From Ichthyophonus hoferi (taxonomy: Eukaryota > Opisthokonta > Ichthyosporea > Ichthyophonida > Ichthyophonidae), in the NCBI GenBank assembly GCA_002751075.1, contig NAOQ01000176.1, positions 37,677 to 62,227 of the forward strand: DNA of 24,551 nt. The letters are read 5' to 3'. The notes below the pieces were generated by a model. It was not told the origin of the DNA, searched no databases, and worked only from the letters and a program-made list of their open reading frames with translations. The position numbers and the translations under genes were made by a program. This document shows positions 12,826 through 21,976 of this stretch, one piece after another (position 1 is the first letter of the stretch; every line of letters starts with the position of its first letter).

Positions 12826-12921
12826 ATGGCTATAATATGTATTATTAACAATATTATACAATAAACTATGCATATTATCACCTACCTTGTTGTGCCTGGA
12901 GAGAGGCCAATTGATCGCTTT
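12826..12921. repeat. right copy of the 96-bp repeat flanking the gap
   Basis: Begins exactly at the first base after the Ns and repeats 12072-12167 without a change. It carries the same minus-strand kinase exon (12886 upward). Sequence beyond 12921 differs from the few bases preceding the gap. Confidence 0.9.
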
Positions 12922-12924
12922 TGT

Positions 12925-13540
12925 TATTGGTAAACATTTATTACATTTTTAACTAGTGGCGCCTGATCACATACGTCAGATACTGTAGTACCGCAATTGC
13001 ATATTGAAGCCGCAAATAAAAATTAAGTGCACAACATAACACATGGTACATATATTATTTTAAACATTAAAAATTATTTTTTTATTAAAAGATTTGTTTT
13101 TTGTTCAAGTTTTTAAAGGCCCAGATATTTAGGTCCTCTCTATGGCACTTGAATTGTTTTTTAACTGATTTAGAAAACTATGTTTATAATTGAACCCAAT
13201 ATCGTTATATAATTTTTCCATCATTCTCTATTTCCAGTTAAAATCGCTCTGATAAAATTATTTTATCCGGGGCTTGGGCCATTTTCATTGGACAACAGGT
13301 TTCCATAACGCCTATAGCTATCCAATCTAATCTATCTGGCATCGGCCTAGCTTACTTATTCTGGACATTGTTTGATTGGCGCGGTATCATACATAAAAAG
13401 TAGATTTTATCGGATGTTTTCAGCTAGAATATTTCCAAATACGTTTATTTGTGTAAACCCAATTGTTATGATAATCCTAGTAATGCCATCTATCTTTGTG
13501 GCTTGCTCTATTTATACTGAACGGGTTTTCAGTAAGAGTA
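12925..13540. other. no gene recognised
   Basis: AT-rich DNA with a somewhat richer patch near 13260-13390 that holds several ATTGG/CCAAT pentamers (for example ATTGGCGCGG near 13375). This could be a promoter of the minus-strand kinase-like gene, but spacing and direction cannot be settled by eye. Confidence 0.3.
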
Positions 13541-13544
13541 ATAA

Positions 13545-13594
13545 AAAAAAACTATGTAAGAAAAAGAAAAAGAAAAAAGAAAAAAGAAAAAAAA
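13545..13594 (+). repeat. A-rich purine tract
   Basis: About 50 bases of nearly pure A and G (AAAAAG-like units), ending directly at the first base of the half tRNA at 13595. It could be an old poly(A)-type tail of an insertion or a polypurine tract of an element. Confidence 0.7.
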
Positions 13595-13634
13595 AGCAGA
13601 GTAGCGCAGTGGAGGTGTGCTGGGCCCATAACCC
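13595..13634 (+). tRNA. 5' half of initiator-Met tRNA (40 nt, fragment)
   Basis: From AGCAGAGTAGCGCAGTGG through GTGCTGGGCCCATAACCC this matches the 5' 40 bases of the eukaryotic initiator tRNA, with four differences from the human sequence as I recall it. It contains acceptor 5' strand, D-arm with A box, and CAT anticodon. It stops in the 3' side of the anticodon stem; no T-arm, B box or 3' acceptor strand follows. It is therefore not a working tRNA gene. The next base starts an inverted-repeat arm. The GTGCTGGGCCCATAACCC stem-loop is of animal type. Confidence 0.85.
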
Positions 13635-13872
13635 TGTTGGAATCGATGTCCACCGTTTCTGATATGTCCGTCACTAACCGAGCCTACAGAAAGATCTTCC
13701 GACGAATTACACGTCGATGGAAGAGGTTGACATAGAGAGTCGATACTTGGTGCAGACGTCTTTGTCACGATTGGCTGGGTCTTGATGTTTGAAGAATTGC
13801 CAGATGAAGTAGTAGTGACTTCTACTTTCTACTTCTTTGACGCTCTGATAGAGTTCTCAACGGTTTTTGGTG
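13635..13872 (-). repeat. left arm of a 238-bp inverted repeat (antisense copy)
   Basis: Reverse complement of 14001-14237 at roughly 90% or better identity over its length, starting at the base after the half tRNA and ending at CGGTTTTTGGTG. On the + strand it is antisense to the frame open in the other arm. Confidence 0.85.
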
Positions 13873-14000
13873 ACAGAGGTAAACTATATTTGTTACTCTT
13901 CCCTTCCGACTTCCTATGAGACACATCCTCAAAAACAAACTTGATAAGACTTTGTATATGTCGATTGTTTTTATTTACACAAACACTTTTCGGCCCTTGA

Positions 14001-14237
14001 CACCAAAAACCGTCGAGAACTCCACCAGAGCGTCAAAGAAGAAGAAAGTAGAAGTCACTACTACTTCATCTGGCAATTCTTCAAACATTAAGACCCAGCC
14101 AATCGTGGCAAAGACGTCTGCTCCAAGTATCGACCCCATATCTCAACTTCTTCCATCGACGTGTAATTCGTCGGAAGATCTTTCTGTAGACTCAGTTAGT
14201 GACGGACATATCAGAACGGTGGACATCGATTCCAACA
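14001..14237 (+). repeat. right arm of the 238-bp inverted repeat, with an open frame
   Basis: The frame open from 13916 to 14380 covers this arm. It encodes a low-complexity Ser/Thr/Lys-rich peptide (ASKKKKVEVTTTSSGNSS, then PSIDPISQLLPSTCNSSEDL). Base composition is more balanced than the flanks. I do not recognise a domain. It could be a piece of a mobile-element coding region or of a host nuclear protein. The arms are separated by 128 bases, so a transcript could fold into a long hairpin. Confidence 0.6.
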
Positions 14238-14380
14238 TTAATCCTTTGGGATTACCTTTGAGCCCGTTTGAAATTTCCAGTGTCGCTCGGGTGAGAATTG
14301 TTGGATGTAGATCTAAATGCATGAAATGCTTTTTAAGTACAGATTCGATTTTTATCACCCAACACTTAACAATTAGGTGA

Positions 14381-15730
14381 CGTTTTTATAATGTATAGAA
14401 TATTTACATTGGCAATGTTTCATTTACCATAGAATCCTGTAGATGATGATTAATACATTTCTTAAACACTAGTACTACTTATAGCCATAATTCCTTTATG
14501 ATATATGTTTCAAGACCATTAACTCCGAATGAATATGTAGTTCAGCCGAGATCCTGAGTTAATTTGTGCATTTTTTTCTATTATGAGTTGGTTACATATA
14601 CGTATGTGTGCATGCTTGTGTATATGTATATGTCTATGTATATGTATATGTACGTATATATAAGTATTAGAAATATGAAATATCATAGTAGTAAGTATTG
14701 CAGTCGATAAACATCACCGTACTAATCGTACTAAGCATTAGTTATTACCAGGTGACTAATTAAACAAATATTATTGATTTTATAAAAACATGAACACAGA
14801 TACATAGGCACCCGCGCCCACTCCCACATAGTTACAAACAAGCAAACATTCAAGTATTTTGTAGTTATTTAATATCTTCATATACTTTAAACTAACCACA
14901 TCTTCACTTTGTACACTGCCAATGATCATATCATCTGTTATTGTTTCCAGATGACACAACAAAACCCACTTTGCAATTACTTGTACATTGCAAAAGGCAT
15001 TTGGTTTATACGTTTTATTTATGTTTCTTCTCCCTTTAATTAAGTATTTACTTTAAAGTTTCTTTATAATTATGGCACAAAATATATATATTTATTAGTA
15101 GCAAACTATACAAAGAAAAACCACAAATCCATAGATTATAATTAAACTAATTATTTCATCAGAATAAGGACTAAAAATCATTGACATATCTACACATTCA
15201 AAATTATAATTATATTGATTATAAGGGCCTACAATCACCAGATGTACCCATTGAAGCACTATATATGCAAAATCAAATATACACAGCTTGTTTATATATA
15301 GTTGAGCCGAAAGTAGGAAATAAGAGTATATTATGTTATACAGTATTATATTATGCTATATTATTGTACTACTTGTGAGTATGCCTAAATATACGTATTG
15401 CGGCAACATAACTGGTTTTTTTTGTTTTTTTTTTTGGTACAGTTGATGTGACGGAAGACTGGCATTTACCATTTCCTACAATTTATTACTTGTTTGTTTG
15501 GTGTGCTTAAATGTGCATTTTGTGGTAATATAAACAGTTGCTTTGGGGGGAAAGGTGTTAGGAGGAGTTTTTTTTAAAATGGAAAGCTGCCTATAGCCCT
15601 TTTAAAAACATTCTAAGTTTATTGGCATACTTAAATATACGCATTTGTATTTGTTCAAAAATATTAATAAAACACTTATAACTAGTTACGGCTGGTATAT
15701 GTATTGGTTCTTGTGGTAATCTGCAGTAGC
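14381..15730. other. no gene recognised; low-complexity and spaced repeats
   Basis: A TATG/TATA-rich tract lies near 14595-14660. Three spaced copies of a short motif (GCxTAAATATACGxATT and variants) stand near 15380, 15505 and 15620, about 115-125 bases apart. Open frames here are AT-driven. A minus-strand stretch near 14890-14990 with a GTTAGT donor is exon-like but unrecognised. Confidence 0.4.
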
Positions 15731-15830
15731 TCTATTGACTTATCCACAGGCTTTGAGGGCTCCAATTAGGTGTTGTTTAGAAGTGTCACTTGCTGGATTA
15801 GCAATAGAGGCAGCTCTTAGCTCTAATCCG

Positions 15831-16140
15831 CTAGAAATGTACCATCTAGATTCTTTACTAGAAGATCAACTAATCAAAACTGGTACAATTGAATTATTAG
15901 CTAATACTTATTTAATGCTCATCTACAATTGAATTGGTTTAGATCATAGTTATTGCACACAGTGCAAGTTTCAGGGTAGGACTTTTAAGGCGTTTCTGAA
16001 CTCAAAACATTTGCATATACTGGAAGCAGGACTCACGAGGGCTTTAGCTTGTCCTTTATCAAAAGCTAACTATCAAGATTAGTCAACAGTGAATAGGAAC
16101 ATTTTACGTCAAATAAAACTCAGTGCAACCGCTACTACTT
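15831..16140 (+). pseudogene. exon-like repeat family, copy B (broken)
   Basis: Homologous to copy D throughout and to copy A at its end: MYHLDSLLEDQLIK at the start, DHSYCTQCKF in the middle, TRALACPLSKANY at the end. It is on the + strand, next to copy C. The reading frame is no longer continuous, so it is called a relic. Copies B and D form one subgroup by their shared Cys-rich centre. Confidence 0.5.
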
Positions 16141-16189
16141 CTACTTGCAATACTTCGTTTAATAAATCATTGCTACTGTATATTCTGGA

Positions 16190-16450
16190 CCATTGAAGAG
16201 TACAAGTTTGAACTCTTGAACATTTATAATGACAATGACTTAATCATTTTAAGTCATTTAAGTATCAATCACAAAAATTGCAATAGAATGTACTATAGCT
16301 AAAGAAACGTAAGGGCTTCTATATCTTTTTATCAACAACGTGAAATTTAGGTGCAGCTAGCTAGAGCTTTAACCTGTGGACTACATTACGACAACATCCA
16401 GATAGAACTTGGTAAAGCCTATACTAGCTTTATTTCCAATAGAATTACTA
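16190..16450 (+). pseudogene. exon-like repeat family, copy C (heavily broken)
   Basis: Aligns without gaps to copy A at DNA level over the block GCTTCTATATC...AGAGCTTTA-CCTG and continues to CTAGxxxTATTTxCAATxG. It has decayed further than the other copies. It lies about 50 bases after copy B in the same direction, so B and C may have been one tandem pair. Confidence 0.5.
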
Positions 16451-16887
16451 GTCCAACTGTTCTGTAAACTAATAGGATTTGTAACTCTTTATATGTGGGT
16501 AACCACTGATAAAAGTGATTGCCAACAAATATTCTTATCAAATTAGCAAGAAAAAACTCCACCTCTATATTGTAATAAACTAAGATAATAACAACAATGG
16601 TAAGAAATAATTATAGGTATATAAAAATATTCAAAATATTCAAATATTTGGTTTTTTAACATATTTTTCAATAATTCAATGATAAATAACATGATCCAAG
16701 AAAAGTCTACATATACATGAACGGTGTATCATCTACGAGAGAGAGACGAGATAGAGGTGGGCAAATATCAAATAAAACAGATAGCTTTATTTGAGGTGCT
16801 GGAACATGTGACATACGTTACAATAATTCTTTAATTAATTAATTAATTATACTAGACCATAAAAAATATTCTATGTATTTTTTATGT

Positions 16888-17156
16888 GCTGTTAATCAAA
16901 TAATGGAGATTATCTATCAAACCTGCGTAGTAGTAATGCTTCAGATTGAAATGAAGTCCTATATACCATATTTTATTAAGTATACAGTTTGATCCGAACT
17001 CAGTCTTACCACATCGTATGTGTTTAGAATGGTATAAACTAACCGCTGCGTGGCTGAGGCGAGGCTTTTAGTTTTGTTTAAATTATAGTCCGCCACTTAA
17101 TATGCGTCATGAAATAACACCAGGGTATGTTTACCCTATATTTTAGCGTTTCTACA
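16888..17156 (+). repeat. dispersed ~290-bp repeat, copy 2
   Basis: Matches 1903-2195 block by block in the same order and strand; the longest exact block is TGTGTTTAGAATGGTATAAA. It lies about 440 bases after copy C of the exon-like family. Confidence 0.65.
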
Positions 17157-17591
17157 TTATGAAGTATGGTATCGATGGCAATATATTTTAAATGCTTGCA
17201 AAATATTTACGATATATATATTATGGGAATAAGCTGTATACTATTCTATTTAATTCCGCAAATGCACGCTTATTATTACTATACAGTAACATAAATATGC
17301 CAAAAAGGATTGCAATTGCTATTGTTACGAGTTTGAAATTTTCATTACGTTGATTGCTCTTTCATACAACGGGATTCCTAATATATGTAAATAGTATAGT
17401 AATTTCCTTTTATTTCAACGATAATATCTGAAAGCAGTCTTATAATTTAATAAGTTTGCTTTTCTGAAAGATTGCAATTTTTTTAACTTTCTACATTCCA
17501 TAAAATCCCATGACATCCACACCTATTATTATTATTATTAGTTATTGTTACTCTTTATAAGTATACCATTTACAATTTTACACATTTATAC

Positions 17592-17627
<36 letters not shown>

Positions 17628-17649
17628 TGTTTATTTAGATCCTACGTCT
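17157..17649. other. no gene recognised
   Basis: AT-rich DNA. It holds an (ATT)n run near 17525-17540 and a (TA)n run near 17595-17622. Confidence 0.6.
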
Positions 17650-17935
17650 TTAATCTTTATTATAGACTACAAGATCCTCGTTTGATTTTTGGATTTTTCT
17701 GCTATTGGATCGTATGCTGTGTAGGGATGCGCTTTCAAAATTAGCAACACCTGTAATTTGCAGTATATAAGTGTGATTCAGATGAACACAACCGATTATT
17801 GTTTCTTGATCCTCCTGGGACTCCTTGGACATGGTTAATTGAATTAATCGTGGCCATTAGAAGCAATAAAATATATGGCTCCAATCGGGCGCTTGCCGAT
17901 GGATAGGTTTATTCACGTTGATGTTTTTTGGGCAA
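17650..17935 (-). pseudogene. kinase N-lobe-like relic
   Basis: On the minus strand one frame gives IGKRPIGAIYFIASNG, spaced like a glycine-rich loop (G-x-x-x-x-G-x-x-Y). Another frame then gives SKESQEDQETIIG followed by LNHTYILQITGV, which fits alpha-C to beta-4 (H-x-x-I-L-x-I-x-G-V). The two parts are in different frames with a stop between, so if it is a kinase piece it is decayed or split by an unseen intron. It lies upstream, in minus-strand order, of the kinase-like exons at 11633-12171, but 5.5 kb away. The call rests on loose pattern only. Confidence 0.3.
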
Positions 17936-18402
17936 GCCTATTGATTGGTTCTAATCGTATAATAGGCTTGGAGCTGTAAAGAGTGCTAGCACAGCTAGTT
18001 TTCTTTTGGAGTTATAATGATTAGAAAACCAAGTATCTAATCCAGGATATCAAAGCTTTCTATATATTACACGTTAGAATTTGTCCATCATTGATGTAGA
18101 ACCTAATTCGCCGTACATATAAAAGTGCTTGATATATTTCATTTCCACTGGTAGAAATGTGTCGAAAACTATGAAGATAACGCTTCTACCTGTTAATTAG
18201 CTTTGTGTAGAAAACCATACCTTATATTATATATGTTGGTTACAATGCCTGCCTTGCTGGGGAATCGGTCAATCCCTTGTTCCTAAATCGTTGAAATCTT
18301 AAGAAGGATGAGATAGTATGATTTTTAATCGAGAATCTTGGTGTTCATGCGATCGCTCGTGACCACGATTTCTGATCAAAACTTTTGATCGTAACAGATA
18401 AT
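17936..18402. other. no gene recognised
   Basis: Unique AT-rich sequence without a supported open frame, splice pattern or repeat. Confidence 0.5.
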
Positions 18403-18500
18403 AATTATAGCAGTAAGATAGTAACTACATCAGTAATATAATTACTACAAAAGCGATATAATAGCTACAACAGTGAAACAATAACGACACTGGCTGTAAT
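18403..18500. repeat. degenerate 20-bp minisatellite
   Basis: About five consecutive 20-base units of the type AACTACATCAGTAATATAAT, each with an ACTACA/ATTATA-like head, a central CAG and an A/T-rich tail. Spacing is kept at 20 although the bases vary. Confidence 0.6.
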
Positions 18501-18805
18501 TGATATATTATATATATATACTCGAAGGTGGTATATGTGTATTATGTCTCTAATCATTTCAGATTATTACACTATAAAGAGTAGATCATAATATACGTCT
18601 AACATTTTACTGGTGTGTTATTCATTTTTAATACTAATATATGATTAACTATCTAAGATCAGCTTTTATCGGTAATCTCACTCATAAGGTAATAGCATAC
18701 TAGTGTTATAATTTAGGTTAACGTGGATTCTATAATAGCCACCATGTACATATAATCTATATTAAGGCATAGTTAGCTGATATTATATTATAGTACAATA
18801 TAATC

Positions 18806-19179
18806 TTATATGCAATATTTTGATATATGATATAATATGATAAAACATAATATAATATTAGAAAGAAAACCAGTATCTGCTGTATTAGGTTCTACTTGAC
18901 GTACTATGCTCCTATCTTGATCTATATAATTATTACTGGGTAAGGGACAAGCAAAAGTTCTTTTAATTTCTGTTTGCGGTACACACAATCGTTGTGAGTA
19001 CAGAGACACTTTAAACTGTTTACTATGCAACTTGCAATGCGTGCAATAACTATGGTCGTAATCACTGTGATCATAGATATCATAGATGTGCACTACGCAA
19101 GTATCCTCTAATGGTTCAACTGTATCAAGTTTAATTAGTTGGCCTTCTAATAAAGATTCTGAATGGTAAATTTCTACCA
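18806..19179 (-). CDS. exon-like repeat family, copy D (long open frame)
   Basis: The minus strand has a pyrimidine-rich acceptor ending TTCCCCAG, then about 120 open codons. The peptide begins VVEIYHSESLLEGQLIK, continues with an acidic part (DTVEPLEDT), a VVHIYD strand-like part, a Cys/His group (DHSYCTHCKLH), then FACPLPSNNY and IVRQVEPN. The CxxC plus nearby His could bind a metal, but this is inference. It matches copy B in order and wording, and A and C at the end. It is the most intact member together with A. Copy 3 of the dispersed repeat begins 60 bases upstream. Function and family are unknown to me. Confidence 0.5.
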
Positions 19180-19239
19180 CTGGGGAATTAAAAAATGGTA
19201 TAAATGAACAATAAGACAGAAAAGTAAATTTCCAGAAAA

Positions 19240-19482
19240 GCTTTTAACAAATTCATATTGCGATCAGCACCTATATACCATATTAGGTATAGCTGCTTGA
19301 TCTTAACTCAGTTTCACCACATCTTACGTGTTTAAAATGGCATTAGCTAAGCATTATGTGATTGAGGCGGGGCTTCTAACTTTGTTTAGACTATAATCTG
19401 CTACATGGCATGCGTCATTGTCAGGATAATGGCTGAAATAAAGGCAAGGTATGTTGACTCTGTATTTTTACCAGTTCAACAG
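19240..19482 (+). repeat. dispersed ~290-bp repeat, copy 3
   Basis: Same block order as 1903-2195 and 16888-17156: CTATATACCATATT, GATCxxAACTCAGT, CGTGTTTAAAATGG, CTTTGTTTAGACTATA and a right end near GTTCAAC. It has diverged more than the other two. Confidence 0.6.
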
Positions 19483-19565
19483 CTTTTACTATTTAGAGTT
19501 CTTTACAGAAACCTAGGCTTCCATATTTGCAGCTTTATTTTTTATATCAGACTAAAATAACTAAC

Positions 19566-19766
19566 CTACCTAAGGGAAAAATTAAATAGATGAATCAAAC
19601 GAGAGGTAGGTGCCTTTTCATAATACTTTTTATTGTCAAGACGATATAGCTTTGGCAGAGACAGAATCGACAGATCGGCATACCCAGGGAGGTGGACTTT
19701 GACTACACGTCTCAATATCTGATGATGACGTCTGCTAAGGAGCATCCAGAACTTATTAATAAACAA
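19566..19766 (-). pseudogene. tyrosine-kinase activation-loop-like relic
   Basis: A minus-strand frame gives LDNKKYYEKAPTSRL, which resembles a tyrosine-kinase activation loop (paired Tyr, then a small/basic stretch and RLP). It is preceded by YADLSILSLPKLYR in the place of DFG-L-S. The DFG itself is not readable, the frame ends soon after, and no APE follows. Together with weak splice sites this suggests a decayed fragment. It is a different piece from the kinase-like exons at 11633-12171, which already cover the DFG position. Confidence 0.35.
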
Positions 19767-19957
19767 AAAATAAAACTGTAAAAAATAAAATAAAGATAAA
19801 GATATGACTGTTAATTTATTTAATTATCTATTCAAAATGTTTTGAAATCTAGTGCATTTAAATGGAGCCGATTCTTGATATGCTACATAATCTAACCTGT
19901 AGATTGAGCTGATGCCTGATTTAATTACTTAGATAAACTTGTCCATTACATTTATGA

Positions 19958-20239
19958 ATTAGCAAAACGCTTACCCAAAATCAGTCTGGGCTTAGCTTAT
20001 ATACTTTATTAAAGTTGGTATTATCCGCTTGGCAAGACTTAACTAATCGCATCACATACTTAGATCAATTGATAAGTGACATCGACATGCGTTACCAAAG
20101 CTGTAGTTCTATTCGAGAGTCACAGGTTAACCTCACTTCCAAATATGGTTATTTATGGACTTGTGCTTTTAATGGTCTAAGCAATCCCATTCGTGCGCCA
20201 ATTTTATCAAGGATTTTCAACTGCTTTTTTCATGTATAA
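19958..20239 (+). CDS. unrecognised open frame
   Basis: Open for about 90 codons after a stop at 19955. The centre is helical and polar (LTNRITYLDQLISDIDMRY), then SSIRESQ, after which composition changes; a GTTAAC after the CAG of the Gln codon could be a weak donor. There is no ATG in a convincing place, so it would be an internal exon or relic. No family is recognised. Confidence 0.25.
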   Translation: MSKTLTQNQSGLSLYTLLKLVLSAWQDLTNRITYLDQLISDIDMRYQSCSSIRESQVNLTSKYGYLWTCAFNGLSNPIRAPILSRIFNCFFHV

Positions 20240-20331
20240 TTATAGGCTATATTTAAAAACTATATAAAGTAAATGTAACAGTGAGTCATATGCTATTTTA
20301 AGGGGTCAATTTTCTATTATCTAAACATTTG

Positions 20332-20395
20332 TCTTTTTCTTTCCTTTCCCCTCTTTTTCTCCTTCTCTTTCTTTTTTTCTTTTTTTTTCTTTTTT
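20332..20395 (+). repeat. 64-base pyrimidine tract
   Basis: Uninterrupted C and T over about 64 bases. It lies in gene-free DNA and could be the reverse complement of a degraded A/G-rich tail, or a triplex-capable tract. No exon follows directly. Confidence 0.8.
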
Positions 20396-21954
20396 AATAT
20401 TATGTTCACGTGAAAAGCATAGATTCCTGATGCAGTTCCCAATGATCTTACTGTTTATGATCCATGATCACGGATACATTGAAAAGCCTAGCTTATTTAG
20501 GTTATTGAAGCTATTAGTCCAAAGGGAAGGCATATGAACTATGTTGTCGTATCACCTATAGATAATTCAATTTTTTTAAATGTTTTTAAGCGCCTTTAAT
20601 GGAAATGTGTATATTAAAACTTATACATAAAGGAAATGTTGGCTCTTAATAAATATAAATACTAAGCGCATTTGTAGATCAATGATACAAAATGGTTAGT
20701 ATTATATGGTAGTTTTAGAATAGCAACGTTTTTCTCGCTCTAAATACCTACACAGCATTTTTGTGTTTATGCTCGAGTATAACTATTCTAGTTTATTCGA
20801 GATATAGAATTGGGGAAAATACGTTAATATATTTTACTTTTTGAGGTAAAAAAAAAAACATTATATTATCAAATGATTTAAAATTTCACTGCATCAATGA
20901 CAAAATAACAGGCATTAAAATTAGTCCTTGCAGCAGCAGTTCGGTATTTAGACGGCACGACGTACTGTTTTAGGCCTTTATGGAGGGAGAAGTAGTGTGT
21001 AAAACTTGATTTGTCTAATTGTAAATAATAGCATAAGCATAAACCAAAATTTGAAAATATTTATCCGAACCAAAAAGAAATTAATAAAATAAATCCAACA
21101 ATTGCAATAAATAGGTGGACTATTAAGGCGTGTGCTCATATTTCAAATTTTGCACCAATGCCATAGCTTAGATGTATGGGAATAAACAAGCAAGAATTTA
21201 GGAGATAGGTATATAATTGCCTACTTAGACCACAGGCTAGTCATAACAAATGGCATGGCTATGATACGTACTTGATCGTTCTGGTATTTAGTCGAGGTAA
21301 CTGGGATTGCTTAAATAGATTATGTTATACGTATTATACTATATTACTATTATTTTACTACTACTTCACTACTATAATACCAAATACATAAGGATTAATT
21401 AGGTGTTGTTTTACAGATCCTTTAGTATATATAAGAATAATGATTATTGTTGTTTGTAGACGCAGGATTATATATTATATTATGTTGTTCTATTATTACA
21501 TAGCCAAATATAGCCTAATATAGTATAATATAATACAATATAATAGTACACAAATACACAACAACATTTCACAAGCTATAATAGCATATCCTAAGGTAAT
21601 ATATTGTAGTATACTATAACGCAACCTAATAAAATACCTTGCAATCCAATCTAGCCCCAGATACCTTAAATATTTGGTGTAGATCTTTTAGTCAAGTATG
21701 CAGGTGGATAGTTAGACATGTTTCGCTTCCATCCTAGATGCCATAATGAATGAGCTAGAGGCAAGCATGTGGCAGGATAAATATATTATTTGCTGTTTAC
21801 TGTTTATCACAAAGGTCAGAACAGGTAATCAGTCATAGATCTGTATTTCATGTATACCTAACTATACCCTACATCAACAACAACTTACTAATAATTTGGT
21901 CCTTGCTGGTCATGTTCTCCTTGCAGTCCCCTTGATTTTCTCTTTTATTTTTAG
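20396..21954. other. upstream region of PITP, no gene recognised
   Basis: About 1.5 kb of AT-rich DNA, with TAATATA-type low complexity near 21470-21620. The PITP promoter and any 5' noncoding exon should be here, but I cannot place a core promoter. Confidence 0.4.
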
Positions 21955-21976
21955 CGGATCCAGCGAAAATATCAAG

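Noticed and set aside
12045-12881. Open frames of about 240-280 codons across the gap on both strands
   Set aside because: They consist almost entirely of Ns; only the short kinase exon at the gap edges is real.
13595-13634. A functional initiator tRNA gene
   Set aside because: The T-arm, B box and 3' acceptor strand are absent; sequence leaves the tRNA after base 40.
14780-14990. Minus-strand exon (LCHLETITDDMIIGSVQSED, GTTAGT donor)
   Set aside because: It has a plausible donor and composition but a weak acceptor, no partner exon and no family resemblance, so it is not listed as a gene.
15181-15378. Plus-strand open frame of 65 codons (LQSPDVPIEALYMQNQ)
   Set aside because: A slight resemblance to the start of the exon-like family could not be extended, and the end is low-complexity TATATTA translation.
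19958-20239. Transposase assignment for the helical open frame
   Set aside because: The alternating Leu/Ile pattern recalls coiled segments of some transposases, but no catalytic residues or element ends are visible.
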